Source: an uncultured Candidatus Saccharibacteria bacterium
GTDB taxonomy: Bacteria > Patescibacteria > Saccharimonadia > Saccharimonadales > UBA6022
DNA: 25,273 nucleotides
Direction of reading: 5' to 3'
NCBI GenBank assembly: GCA_946887425.1
Contig: CAMPKW010000009.1
Location: 1-25,273, forward strand
Within the stretch, counting starts at the first letter, position 1. Each line of letters opens with the position of its first letter. The notes under the pieces are model-generated. The model was not told the DNA's origin. It saw only the letters and a list, made by a program, of their open reading frames with translations, and made no database searches. Positions 6,312 through 14,401 of this stretch are shown here, one piece after another. A program made the translations under genes and the position numbers.

Positions 6312-8123
6312 TTACGATTGATACCAGCGCACATCGTCGTAGTACCCGCTAATTCCTGAGTTCGCAGAAATAATCAGTTGCAAACTGGCGGCTTTTACGG
6401 CAGTTGACGTCGGTTTGTACTGGAAGTTAACGTCACCGGTACTTACGCCACGAATGCCCGTAATGTATTGCCCCGAGACCCAGTTGCCGCTTCCGTCATA
6501 CTCATCCATATAGTAGCCCACTTCACCGCTCGTAAGCTGCTGAACGCTTAGATAGCTCGTGAGCGAATAGCTCTTCGCGGTGTCAACCGTCACCTTCGGA
6601 GAAAATAGATGAGTATTCTTGGTAGTCGACTTTAGCGCAATGGAGTTTACAATATTGTTAGGACTGCCATGACTGCCAGTGTCTTTGACGATATTAACTG
6701 GGTCATCAGTAGTCCAGCCGTCCGCAATACCGCTATCAAAGGCACCATTGGCAACAAGATTCGTCTGTATCGGCGGGGTGGTGCTGGTTAGTGCGAACCA
6801 CTGGGCGTTATCGAGGTAGGCGGTAATGCCCGAATTTGCCGATGCAATAACCTGTAGTCGTGCTTTTTTAACGCTTGCCGAGGTTGGCTTGTACGTAAAA
6901 TTGAATTCCTCAACAAAGACCGACCGTTCGCCGTTTTTGTATTGCCCCGAGACCCAGTTGCCGCTTCCGTCATACTCATCAATATAGAAGCCCAGCTCGC
7001 CACTGTTGATTGCGTTTACTTTGATGTAGTTTTTTAGGAGATAGGTGGTATTCGAGTCAATGGTCACATGGGGTGAAAAGAGATGTGAATTGCTTGCCTG
7101 GCTGGTGAACTTTATTGAGTTGGCTGAACTTGGAAGACTTCCGTTGTTTGCGGTATCCTTTGTTACGTTTGCGGCCGCGTCGGTTGTCCAGCCCTCGCCT
7201 ACTCCATTATCGAATGTGCTGTTTGGCAAAAGATTCGTGTCACTTGTTACAATTCCCTGACTGATGTTGACTGGCGTTATCAATCCGGATGACTGCTTGG
7301 ACTTGACGTAAGCAGCGATTTTATCAAGGTTGCCTGTCGAGTACTGATAATCATCGGGATTGGTGCTCGGGCTTACTCTGATCTCATGCAATGTAAGCAC
7401 TAGCCAATGCTTGTTTGCGATAGCGGCGTCAATCTTTGCCTTAACTTGAGCGACCGTGACACCCGCACGAACTGGCATGTTGTTTATCAGATAATCATTG
7501 TACGGCCAGCTATTGTTTGCCTGATCGGCAAATCCACGGTGCGATGTATAGTATTTGGCAATCTCGGAAAGTGTAGCAGGGCTATAATCACCATACGGCG
7601 ATGCAAAGGCATTGGCGGTGATTCCTTGTGCGGCAAGGTCAGCCTTGCTACCTCTTAGCTCCTGGCTCACCTGTGCGGGCGTGAGTAGATTCGGTTGCCC
7701 GTCACTTGCATCACTTGAAGCAAGATACGGATGTGTTTGCGTGTGTGAACCTATTTCCCAGCCAGCATTTTTCAGCTGTTTTACCTGCGACCAGGACATA
7801 TATCTTACATCATTATCGGCTCGACAGCTATTTGGAACAGTCGTCATGCCGATACATTTTGTCGTCACATAGCTTGTGCCAGTTAAGCCGTACTTGGCAA
7901 GTGTGGGACGAGCTTGCGTGGCGACGCTTGCAAAACCGTCGTCGAAGGTGAACGATATTTTTGCTGTTGCTGTAGGGTTCTGTACGAGCGCTCCACTATT
8001 ACGGCTTAGCCATAACGGTGAGGATATGGCGAGGAGCATTGCGAGAGCGATTTGGATATACACGCGCGGTGTAGTGTGTTTTTTTAATGAATACCTGCCT
8101 ATGAGTGTGTAGAGTTTGCGCAT
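6312..8123 (-). CDS. exported NodB-type polysaccharide deacetylase with two C-terminal carbohydrate-binding-like domains
   Basis: Probably removes acetyl groups from an N-acetylated surface glycan. The 603-aa protein has an N-terminal membrane anchor/signal (about 21-40), then a NodB domain: FTFDDGF (Asp61/62), IGSHTQTHPYL (metal His127 and His131), FASPYGDYSP (about 173-182) and LTLHEI (His246). After it come two similar beta-rich domains (about 297-445 and 452-603), each starting TNL-P/A-N-x-x-FD-x-G and sharing DEYDGSGNWVSGQY; these look like CBM4/9-type carbohydrate-binding modules. The start at 8123 is chosen for its strong ribosome site (GGAGG, 5 bases before ATG). Last gene of the polysaccharide operon. 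Confidence 0.9.
   Translation of the reverse strand: MRKLYTLIGRYSLKKHTTPRVYIQIALAMLLAISSPLWLSRNSGALVQNPTATAKISFTFDDGFASVATQARPTLAKYGLTGTSYVTTKCIGMTTVPNSCRADNDVRYMSWSQVKQLKNAGWEIGSHTQTHPYLASSDASDGQPNLLTPAQVSQELRGSKADLAAQGITANAFASPYGDYSPATLSEIAKYYTSHRGFADQANNSWPYNDYLINNMPVRAGVTVAQVKAKIDAAIANKHWLVLTLHEIRVSPSTNPDDYQYSTGNLDKIAAYVKSKQSSGLITPVNISQGIVTSDTNLLPNSTFDNGVGEGWTTDAAANVTKDTANNGSLPSSANSIKFTSQASNSHLFSPHVTIDSNTTYLLKNYIKVNAINSGELGFYIDEYDGSGNWVSGQYKNGERSVFVEEFNFTYKPTSASVKKARLQVIASANSGITAYLDNAQWFALTSTTPPIQTNLVANGAFDSGIADGWTTDDPVNIVKDTGSHGSPNNIVNSIALKSTTKNTHLFSPKVTVDTAKSYSLTSYLSVQQLTSGEVGYYMDEYDGSGNWVSGQYITGIRGVSTGDVNFQYKPTSTAVKAASLQLIISANSGISGYYDDVRWYQS
6464..6506 (-). repeat. 43-base direct repeat, copy 1
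   Basis: Identical over 43 bases to 6938-6980. The two copies encode the shared DEYDGSGNWVSGQY segment in the two tandem carbohydrate-binding-like domains of one gene; flanking sequence is clearly diverged. Confidence 0.9.
6938..6980 (-). repeat. 43-base direct repeat, copy 2
   Basis: Second copy of the block at 6464-6506, in the first of the two C-terminal domains. Exact identity at DNA level inside diverged domains points to strong constraint or recent gene conversion. Confidence 0.9.
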
Positions 8124-8160
8124 ATATACCTCCTTGCCGAATGGGCGGATGTGATTAGGA

Positions 8161-9891
8161 TTATGACTGTTCATTGATTTCTCTCATAGCTTCAGAAACA
8201 GTTTTCACCGTCAGATTGCTCTTTTTTAAGATATCAAGTTGCTGCTGAAATTGTGCGGGGCTGACGACTGGTTCGCCTTGCGTATTTGTGTCGACGCGGT
8301 GATAGACGAGTATTAGCCAGCCGTTATTTGCCTTTACTTCGGCCAGAGCGTTAGCTAGCTTTGCTGGTGTTGTGTCGTTGCCTATATATAGAACCAGTAA
8401 GTTGTATGGATCAAGATTCTGACGGGTGTTGATGCCACTTTCTGTTCCGCGGAGCGAAGAGTAGTAGTTGCGCGCGTAATGGTTGACTTGATTATCTGTT
8501 CCACCGAACGGTACCGAAAATTGTACGGTGTGTTGTTTGTGTACTTGCTTGAAGTACTCACCTGCATGCTTTAACTGGTGATCGATAGATTGCGTATCGA
8601 GCGTTGTAAAATTAAGATGTTCGTACCCGTGAGAGGCAAGCTCGTGCCCATTCTTAGCAAGTGCAGTGACTTGATCTGAATTCACGAAACTTGTCGTATC
8701 GATAGCTGCCGGGTTAAGGTAAAACGTTGCCTTGTAGCCAAGCTGATCGAGTAGTGGAACGCCGTTCATGTGTGCAGATTCCCAGCCGTCATCAAACGTG
8801 ATAGAAACAAGTGGTCGTTTCCAGGCCGCTGCCCCCGGTTTCGAGATGTCGTAAAGCGTATATCCTCTTGTGTCGAGCGTACCATTGGAGTGGAGGGTTG
8901 GCGTCACTACTACACTTACGGCATTTGAGGGTGTTTCAAAGCTGCCAGTGTAGGTTGTCCATTCTTTTGCGGGTAGCAGTGTGGTGAGTGTGTAGAATTG
9001 GCGTTCGCCGGAGGCTAATACGTATTCGGCGACGATGTCAGAGGGTGTATCACTGCGGTAGCCTACACTAAATGAGAATGCTTGATTACCATGAGCGGAG
9101 ATTTCGGGGTATTGCCACTTCGCTTCACCGTCCTTGTAGTCACTTGCCTTGCTGCGGAGGTAGGCCGTCCCATCGTCGGTGACATAACTGGATGTGGTTT
9201 TATTATTGCCGCTCGTGAAACTCGTCCATTTGTCGGGCCATAATGATGTTTCATGGGATCGTTGAATCTTTGGAATGAGATTTTTCCCTTGGACTACCGT
9301 TGGTGGCTTGTGAACATTTGTTGGGTTCGCCTCTAGATAATTATTATCAATTTGAAGCTCGCCTTTTGCAGAAAAGCTGTAAATGAATTGAATGCTTTGA
9401 ACCTTAGGTTCCGGCGTAAACACATGGCTGACTGTCGTCCATTGCCTATCAGGTGAGTATTGCTTGGTGATAGCCAATTTTTTTGTCCCATCTGCATAGT
9501 TGGATTGCAAAATAAGATCAAACGGTACAGTCGACTTATAGAATCCCTTATAAAAGTATGTCGTATTGCTATCAGTAGCGACGAGTGGGCTTGATAGGGT
9601 CGTATTGGCACTAGGAGTTGCACTGCTATTTGTCAGTACGAGTAATTTCGGACTTTCATAGCCGGGTATGTTCGTGGCCGTTACTGCTGAGCTTGCGGGT
9701 GTAAACTCCCATCCCACGGGCAAACCACGATCATCGAGCGTATCAAGACCTCCGTTCGGAAGGACGTTTGAACGGGATACGTTAATTTGTGACTCGGCGC
9801 CCGTGTACTGGTGCCATGCGATCAGTAAAAGTGCAATGACTGGCAGAACAATCAGCAATGGGTTTTTAAGAATGCGCGATATCTTATTCAT
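8161..9891 (-). CDS. exported NodB-type polysaccharide deacetylase with N-terminal binding domains
   Basis: A second predicted glycan deacetylase, 576 aa. A membrane anchor (about 9-26) is followed by two beta-rich modules (about 36-190 and 200-350; NVLPNGGLDTLDDRGLPVGWEF at the start is typical of carbohydrate-binding modules), then a C-terminal NodB domain: SITFDDGW (Asp367/368), HELASHGYEHLN (His421, His425), FSVPFGGTD and LILVYHRVD (His531). The domain order is the reverse of the next gene, so the two enzymes are not simple duplicates. SITFDDGW and VYHRVD resemble deacetylases of the PgaB/IcaB side of the family. Its start overlaps the glycan synthase stop by 8 bases, and GGAGG precedes the ATG; translation is probably coupled. 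Confidence 0.92.
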   Translation of the reverse strand: MNKISRILKNPLLIVLPVIALLLIAWHQYTGAESQINVSRSNVLPNGGLDTLDDRGLPVGWEFTPASSAVTATNIPGYESPKLLVLTNSSATPSANTTLSSPLVATDSNTTYFYKGFYKSTVPFDLILQSNYADGTKKLAITKQYSPDRQWTTVSHVFTPEPKVQSIQFIYSFSAKGELQIDNNYLEANPTNVHKPPTVVQGKNLIPKIQRSHETSLWPDKWTSFTSGNNKTTSSYVTDDGTAYLRSKASDYKDGEAKWQYPEISAHGNQAFSFSVGYRSDTPSDIVAEYVLASGERQFYTLTTLLPAKEWTTYTGSFETPSNAVSVVVTPTLHSNGTLDTRGYTLYDISKPGAAAWKRPLVSITFDDGWESAHMNGVPLLDQLGYKATFYLNPAAIDTTSFVNSDQVTALAKNGHELASHGYEHLNFTTLDTQSIDHQLKHAGEYFKQVHKQHTVQFSVPFGGTDNQVNHYARNYYSSLRGTESGINTRQNLDPYNLLVLYIGNDTTPAKLANALAEVKANNGWLILVYHRVDTNTQGEPVVSPAQFQQQLDILKKSNLTVKTVSEAMREINEQS

Positions 9892-11212
9892 GTACCCCTC
9901 CTATGGTGCGAGTGTGAACGGTTGTTGTAGCGACGCCAGCAAGTCGGCCGCCGATACGATCTGGCGATATCCATGTGGAGTCTCTATTCTTATGTTCAGT
10001 TAAATCACGTGCCTTAATCATGCATTTTATGACCGCGAAAATCTGTATCAGATCCATGACGTAAAATACAAAATATGCAACTGGGACGTATAACGTGAGA
10101 TATACACGCTCAAGCCGACGCAAGTGATTGTTGTACCAGAGTGTGACAAGTACGTACATGGTAATGGTGAGGTAAGCACCTATGACGAGTAAAAGACTTT
10201 TGTGTGAAATGGTAAGATAAGCAGCGTATATCCATGTTAGTGGTAGAAGTAGCAACGTAATTTCAGTCATGATCGCTGCCGGCAGGCGGTATACGGTTAG
10301 CATTGAAGTGTACTTTGGTTTATTGGCACCAATTAGCGCGCGGTGCTTATAGAGATTCTGCATACTTCCATATTTCCATCGAAATCGCTGCCGAAACAGT
10401 GCTCGTATACTCTCTACTGACTCGGTCAATGCGACAACATCAACACCGTATATTATCCGATGTTGCTTATTGCCTTTTGCAACAACCTTCATGCTTAAGC
10501 TGATGTCTTCGGTCATAGTATCGGTGTCATAAAAATGCACTGACTTAATCGTGTCGACACGATATGTCGAGGCAACGCCTCCGATGATAAAGTCACAATT
10601 AGTGATTGAATAGGCTTTTTTCGATTGATAACTGATCATATGTTCAAATTTTTGCAGAATACTGAGTGTCGTGTGTTCGTTGAGTATCTGCACGTTTGCG
10701 GCAACTCCCGCCACATTTGGGTCGACAAAGTAACTTACTGCGCGCTCAATAGCTTGTGGCATAACAACTGAGTCCGCATCAAGCATCATGACCAGCTCTG
10801 TCCTTACATAGCGTCGTAGTGCGTAGTTGAGTCCGGCTCCCTTGCCAACATTGATGCGTTTATTGATAATGCGAAGCGAGCCATGGTCTTGCAGGCGACT
10901 GTAATCGCTGAGTATTCGCCTAGTTGCATCGGTCGAAGCGTCGTTGACCACGATGACTTCAATATTCTTGTATGTACTTGCAAATACCGAATTCAGACAA
11001 CGTGCGATCACCTTCTCTTCATTGTGGGCTGGTATGAGGATGGTGATATGAGGCGCGTAATCGGATACTATCCCCTTCTTTCGTAGAGTATAAATGCGCC
11101 GATGTTGCCAAATATCATACGCACTCGCTCCGATCAGGTAAAATCCGAGATGGACTATATATAGAATGCTCGTTATTGCGAATAGGTAAAGAATAATAGT
11201 GTTAACGATCAT
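9884..11212 (-). CDS. processive membrane glycosyltransferase, PgaC/IcaA-like glycan synthase
   Basis: A family 2 polymerising glycosyltransferase, 442 aa, with N-terminal membrane helices (about 3-30), a cytosolic GT-A domain and several C-terminal helices (about 310-400). All processive motifs are present: ILIPAHNEE (58-66), VVNDAST (Asp91), MLDADS (Asp145, Asp147), MTEDIS (Glu235, Asp236) and QRFRWKYG (275-282, the QxxRW motif). The pattern and the two deacetylase genes behind it match synthases of poly-beta-1,6-N-acetylglucosamine, but a hyaluronan- or chitin-like product is equally possible from sequence alone. Its start overlaps the 75-aa gene; its stop overlaps the first deacetylase. 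Confidence 0.9.
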   Translation of the reverse strand: MIVNTIILYLFAITSILYIVHLGFYLIGASAYDIWQHRRIYTLRKKGIVSDYAPHITILIPAHNEEKVIARCLNSVFASTYKNIEVIVVNDASTDATRRILSDYSRLQDHGSLRIINKRINVGKGAGLNYALRRYVRTELVMMLDADSVVMPQAIERAVSYFVDPNVAGVAANVQILNEHTTLSILQKFEHMISYQSKKAYSITNCDFIIGGVASTYRVDTIKSVHFYDTDTMTEDISLSMKVVAKGNKQHRIIYGVDVVALTESVESIRALFRQRFRWKYGSMQNLYKHRALIGANKPKYTSMLTVYRLPAAIMTEITLLLLPLTWIYAAYLTISHKSLLLVIGAYLTITMYVLVTLWYNNHLRRLERVYLTLYVPVAYFVFYVMDLIQIFAVIKCMIKARDLTEHKNRDSTWISPDRIGGRLAGVATTTVHTRTIGGVHE

Positions 11213-11429
11213 GATGCTTGCCTGCTATCTTTGTCAGATCGGAATGTACATAGGAAAGGGATCGTAGCGCAAATGTTGCCAGGTGCCTAACAACTAAACT
11301 TGCAGCGATTACGATCCAGATCCCAATACTAATGAGGCCGAGTATGGCCAGCAGTGTCGTGACACGTACGTGCTCGAAGCCTGTGAATTGATTGAAGTCG
11401 AATACGGTTGATAGAAAATCTGGTAACAT
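11202..11429 (-). CDS. small membrane protein of the polysaccharide operon, 75 aa
   Basis: I do not recognise the family. The protein has one long hydrophobic helix (about residues 24-47, LLAILGLISIGIWIVIAASLVV) followed by a basic, His-rich tail (HLATFALRSLSY...KHHDR). A strong purine-rich ribosome site (AGGGGGGTGG) precedes the ATG. It overlaps the start of the glycan synthase by 11 bases. Its place and size resemble small accessory subunits found with PgaC-type synthases (PgaD-like), but there is no clear sequence match. Confidence 0.7.
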   Translation of the reverse strand: MLPDFLSTVFDFNQFTGFEHVRVTTLLAILGLISIGIWIVIAASLVVRHLATFALRSLSYVHSDLTKIAGKHHDR

Positions 11430-11469
11430 ACCACCCCCCTTTCATATATACGTTGGTGTGTATTAAAAT

Positions 11470-11489
11470 GACTAGCTGTTAGGCTAGTC
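11470..11489 (-). terminator. hairpin overlapping the end of the coiled-coil gene
   Basis: A 7-bp perfect stem (GACTAGC with GCTAGTC) around a 6-base loop that contains the TAA stop of the preceding gene; on the minus strand it is followed by ATTTTAATA. It is a weak intrinsic terminator or attenuator between the coiled-coil gene and the glycan synthesis genes. Confidence 0.55.
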
Positions 11490-11742
11490 GTCGTCTAATG
11501 TTCACAAATAGTCGGTGGTAACGCTCGCTTGGCTTTTCCGCTTCTTTGATCATTTTTTCGAGTCGCTTTATGTCGTGCATGAGAAATTCACGTTCGAGTC
11601 GTCGAATCGATTGCACATTTTTTGGTTCATTTTTATTTTTTAAATCGCTACTAACATGTTCATAGCGCTCGCTGAGACGGTTAAGCTTTTCGCGAAGATC
11701 CTGGACTGTGAACATCGCTGAAGCGCTTGCGTACTTTTCCAT
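11479..11742 (-). CDS. GreA N-terminal-like coiled-coil protein, 87 aa
   Basis: A small, highly charged helical protein: heptad-like leucines run through DLREKLNRLSERYEHVSSDL and IRRLEREFLMHDIKRLEKMIKEAE, then a basic tail (RYHRLFVNIRRRLA). No membrane segment. Aligned without gaps over 58 residues it shares 14 identities with the N-terminal coil of the GreA-like protein at 18895-19347 (common positions include LR, RY, LK-K, E-E, D, E). It has no GreA C-terminal domain. The start at 11742 is chosen for GGAGG 5 bases upstream. First gene on the polysaccharide side and divergent from a Crp-family gene, just as its relative is. Confidence 0.72.
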   Translation of the reverse strand: MEKYASASAMFTVQDLREKLNRLSERYEHVSSDLKNKNEPKNVQSIRRLEREFLMHDIKRLEKMIKEAEKPSERYHRLFVNIRRRLA

Positions 11743-11776
11743 TTTCACCTCCTATTGCCTTACTTTCCTACAAAGT

Positions 11777-11782
11777 AATATA
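11777..11782 (-). promoter_or_regulatory. -10 box of the polysaccharide operon
   Basis: TATATT on the minus strand, predicted start near 11770 and a leader of about 28 bases that includes the GGAGG ribosome site. No -35 box is visible, which fits an activated promoter; a palindrome (11807-11818) and a CRP-type site (11827-11844) lie upstream. Confidence 0.45.
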
Positions 11783-11806
11783 TCTCACAGTGGGCTTTGG
11801 GGTGCG

Positions 11807-11818
11807 TGATGATCATCA
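11807..11818. promoter_or_regulatory. 12-bp palindrome TGATGATCATCA
   Basis: A perfect palindrome of the form TGAT-N4-ATCA between the divergent coiled-coil and Crp genes. Its centre is about 42 bases upstream of the predicted start of the polysaccharide operon, the position where activators often bind. The same outline occurs at 6233-6244 with a different centre. Confidence 0.4.
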
Positions 11819-11826
11819 AGCAAGCA

Positions 11827-11844
11827 TTGTGATATTGCGCACAA
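11827..11844. promoter_or_regulatory. CRP-type operator TTGTGA-TATTGC-GCACAA
   Basis: A CRP-like dyad with half-sites TTGTGA and GCACAA, one mismatch from perfect symmetry; the outer bases at 11826 and 11845 also pair. It sits between the divergent Crp-family gene and the polysaccharide operon, about 65 bases from the predicted start of each. Confidence 0.65.
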
Positions 11845-11887
11845 TCGAATTAGTAGTATCATGAAAGCGGGAGATACGAGTTGTGTC

Positions 11888-11893
11888 TATACT
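11888..11893 (+). promoter_or_regulatory. -10 box of the first Crp-family gene
   Basis: TATACT on the plus strand, predicted start near 11900, leader of about 15 bases to the ATG at 11915. No clear -35 box. Confidence 0.4.
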
Positions 11894-11914
11894 ATATGCC
11901 GTACGACATTGTCT

Positions 11915-12565
11915 ATGAAACCTGCTACCCATCAAGCAATTGGTGACTTTTTTGCCAGGTATCCAGTTCGGCATTATAAAAAAGGCCACATTCTTATTCT
12001 TGCCGGCGAGAAAGCATCGTCGGCTTTTTATTTAACGGAGGGAAAGATACGCGTTTACGACATTACTTATCGCGGAGAAGAAATTATTATCAATAGTTTT
12101 GACCCTCCTACGTTCTTTCCGCTATCTTTGATTCTTAATTCATCAACAACTCGCTATATATACGAAGCGACCACTGACATTACAGTCCGGCAGGCGCCTA
12201 TTGACGATGCTATACATTTTCTTACGACTCACCCGCCTGTTGTATTTGATCTGCTTGCCCATCTTTATGCAACACTCGACACGGTTTTGGAACGAATGGT
12301 ACATTTTATCTCTAGTGGTGCAAAAAATCGAATTATTTATAGCCTCATTGCAGAGTGTAAGCAGTTTGGTAAGCCCCAAGAGGATGGTAGCTACATCGTA
12401 ACGATTACAGAAAGAGAGCTTGGGTCTCGGGCTGGCTTATCACGGGAGACCGTTAGTCGTGAAGCAAGGGTTCTTAAGATCGCAAAACTGATTGAAGTGC
12501 ACCATAGTAGTATAGTGATTCCGAATTTGAAACGACTTGAACGCTACTTGGAAATCCATAATTGA
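11915..12565 (+). CDS. Crp/Fnr-family transcription regulator
   Basis: A 216-aa regulator with an N-terminal cyclic-nucleotide-binding-like beta-roll (about 1-110), a dimer helix (about 110-140) and a winged helix (about 150-210). The recognition helix reads SRETVSRE with Arg177, Glu178 and Arg182 in the places of E. coli CRP Arg180, Glu181 and Arg185. There is no N-terminal cysteine cluster, so it is not an FNR-type iron-sulfur sensor, and the cAMP phosphate-binding signature (GE-x-AL...R-x-A) is not seen; the ligand is unknown. The start at 11915 is chosen because its paralog at 19505 aligns without gaps from there; an ATG at 11861 would add 18 unrelated residues. It probably controls itself, the divergent operon and the GH10 gene. 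Confidence 0.93.
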   Translation: MKPATHQAIGDFFARYPVRHYKKGHILILAGEKASSAFYLTEGKIRVYDITYRGEEIIINSFDPPTFFPLSLILNSSTTRYIYEATTDITVRQAPIDDAIHFLTTHPPVVFDLLAHLYATLDTVLERMVHFISSGAKNRIIYSLIAECKQFGKPQEDGSYIVTITERELGSRAGLSRETVSREARVLKIAKLIEVHHSSIVIPNLKRLERYLEIHN

Positions 12566-12587
12566 TCAAACAGTAATCATTGATATG

Positions 12588-12605
12588 ATGTGATCAAGCG
12601 CACAT
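12588..12605. promoter_or_regulatory. CRP-type operator ATGTGA-TCAAGC-GCACAT
   Basis: A CRP-like dyad with half-sites ATGTGA and GCACAT, matching the site at 11827 in its right half. It is 48 bases before the GH10 start codon. A weak -10 candidate TAAAGT (12626-12631) would put the site at about -41.5, the position of a class II activator. Confidence 0.6.
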
Positions 12606-12652
12606 ACTTTTTTATTTTCTAAGCGTAAAGTTGGAATAAATGGAGGGTGTGA

Positions 12653-14401
12653 GTGACGAGAAATACGACCGTAGCGATTAAAAAGGTGTCCGGATATAAG
12701 TACCTTGTTTTGGTACTGGTTGGAATGGTTATACTCTTTGCGTATTACGTGTTGAGTGGACGTTCGTTTTTGCACGTCTCAGCACAGGACGATAAGATTA
12801 ATTTGTTGGAGTCTGGGTGGAACTATATGCCTGGCGTCCTGTCAAAACCCGACGGTCTTCATGTGTCACATCTTGGCAGGGCGATTGTTCGACAGGATGG
12901 ATCCGGGGGCCAGATTAATCCACCCATTAATATATATGGCACACATCTTCAAACTTCGGGCTCTTACACATTGCATATGACACTAAAGGACATTAAGGGT
13001 GCTGCTATTATACGCCTGTATGACAGTTTACCTGTAATCCAGGATGAATTTAGAGTTGAGCCAAGTAGCTTGGAGCTGAAGTTGGTAGACAACATGGCTA
13101 CGGTATCTATCTGGGGTGGCTACAAAAATGAAAAATTATCTCGGCAGCTACCAGCCAAGACGACCAGCTATGCGGTCTCGCCCCTCGAAACCGCTCGTGT
13201 CACTTTATCTCGCCAAGACGACAGAATAACAATTGACTTAAATGGAAAACGACTCGCAGTATTGCCACAAAACGACCTCTTGAAAGATAGGGTGTGGTTT
13301 GGAATGTCAGCCGAGAACCCAGGTGATACATGGACGCTGTCGCAACTCGAAGCTGATGCATCTGCGGATATCCTTGCGGTTAATACCGAGAATATGGAAG
13401 CGTACCGCAAATCGAATGACGCCCTTCAAGTAGTGGCGAGCAGTACGCGACCTGGGTTTATCGTCGGTGCGGCTACGGCGCTAGGGCCAATGGTTGAAGA
13501 TAGGCGTTACGCGGCTATTGCACTAGGCGGCCAGTTTGGGCAAGTAACTACGGAAAATGTGCTGAAATGGCAATTTATTCATCCACAGCCTGGGGTTTAT
13601 GATTTTCGAGATGCTGACGCCATGGTGGATATGGCGAGAAAAAATGATCTTTTAGTTCACGGTCACACACTCGTATTTGGCGAGGCAAATCCGGCATGGG
13701 TGCAAAAATTACCAAGCAGCACGGTCGATGAAAAGGCATACATAAATCAAGTAATGGTCGATCATATTACCCAGACTGTCGGTCATTTTAAGGGAAGGGT
13801 TGCGTCTTGGGATGTGATCAATGAGCCTTTGGCTGACTTTGGTGTGGCTGGGTCTAGTGGCCTTCGCAACCACATATGGCTTAAGGCATCGGGTGAGGAC
13901 TATATTGCAAGCGCATTCATGGCTGCACGGGAGGCCGATCCTCGAGCACAACTCTATATAAATGAGTATGGGCTTGAGTCGAATGGAGAGCGATGGGGCA
14001 CTTTCTTGGCATTGGTGAAAAAGCTTAAAGTCCAAGGCGTACCTATTGACGGTGTTGGATTCCAAGGGCATGTATATGATTCCGGTGACATCATCAACCC
14101 CGTCACACTGCGAAGTCATATCCGTGAACTTGCCGAATTGGGTCTCACTTCTCGTATCTCCGAGATGGATGTATATAGCGATGATGGCACTGAGGTGCAA
14201 GCCAAGCAGTATGCCGATGTGTTTAACGTATGCTTTACTGAGCCAAGTTGTGTTTCTTGGTCGACTTGGGGCGTGACGGATCGGTATAATTTTTGGCAAG
14301 ATGAAAGTGGCCGCTTGCAACATGGGCGCGACTTCTTATGGGATGAAAAATACCGTCCGACGGCAGCTGTATCCGCGATACAGAGTATGATTCACCGATA
14401 A
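12653..14401 (+). CDS. membrane-anchored glycoside hydrolase family 10 protein
   Basis: A predicted retaining endo-beta-glycanase, 582 aa. An N-terminal membrane anchor (about 16-33) is followed by a beta-rich accessory domain (about 45-235) and a GH10 catalytic barrel (about 260-580). Landmarks are TTENVLKWQFIHP (299-311), GHTLVF (337-342), WDVINEPL with acid/base Glu391, QGHVYD, ISEMDVY with nucleophile Glu504 and STWGVTDRYNFW. Most GH10 xylanases read LVWH after GHT; here it is LVFG, so substrate binding near the cleavage site may differ. Start codon is GTG with GGAGG 6 bases before it. It follows a Crp-family gene and has its own CRP-type site. Xylan or a self-made surface glycan are both possible substrates. 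Confidence 0.92.
   Translation: MTRNTTVAIKKVSGYKYLVLVLVGMVILFAYYVLSGRSFLHVSAQDDKINLLESGWNYMPGVLSKPDGLHVSHLGRAIVRQDGSGGQINPPINIYGTHLQTSGSYTLHMTLKDIKGAAIIRLYDSLPVIQDEFRVEPSSLELKLVDNMATVSIWGGYKNEKLSRQLPAKTTSYAVSPLETARVTLSRQDDRITIDLNGKRLAVLPQNDLLKDRVWFGMSAENPGDTWTLSQLEADASADILAVNTENMEAYRKSNDALQVVASSTRPGFIVGAATALGPMVEDRRYAAIALGGQFGQVTTENVLKWQFIHPQPGVYDFRDADAMVDMARKNDLLVHGHTLVFGEANPAWVQKLPSSTVDEKAYINQVMVDHITQTVGHFKGRVASWDVINEPLADFGVAGSSGLRNHIWLKASGEDYIASAFMAAREADPRAQLYINEYGLESNGERWGTFLALVKKLKVQGVPIDGVGFQGHVYDSGDIINPVTLRSHIRELAELGLTSRISEMDVYSDDGTEVQAKQYADVFNVCFTEPSCVSWSTWGVTDRYNFWQDESGRLQHGRDFLWDEKYRPTAAVSAIQSMIHR

Noticed and set aside
11861..11914. Upstream ATG start for the first Crp-family gene
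   Set aside because: The 18 extra residues have no match in the ungapped paralog, and the best -10 box (11888-11893) lies inside this stretch.
11915..12565. FNR-type oxygen sensor
   Set aside because: The TGAT-N4-ATCA palindrome nearby suggested it, but the protein has only one cysteine and no N-terminal cluster; the TGTGA-type site fits the recognition helix better.
13709..14323. 204-codon open frame on the minus strand inside the GH10 gene
   Set aside because: GH10 motifs including both catalytic glutamates lie on the plus strand here; the antisense translation has no protein-like features.
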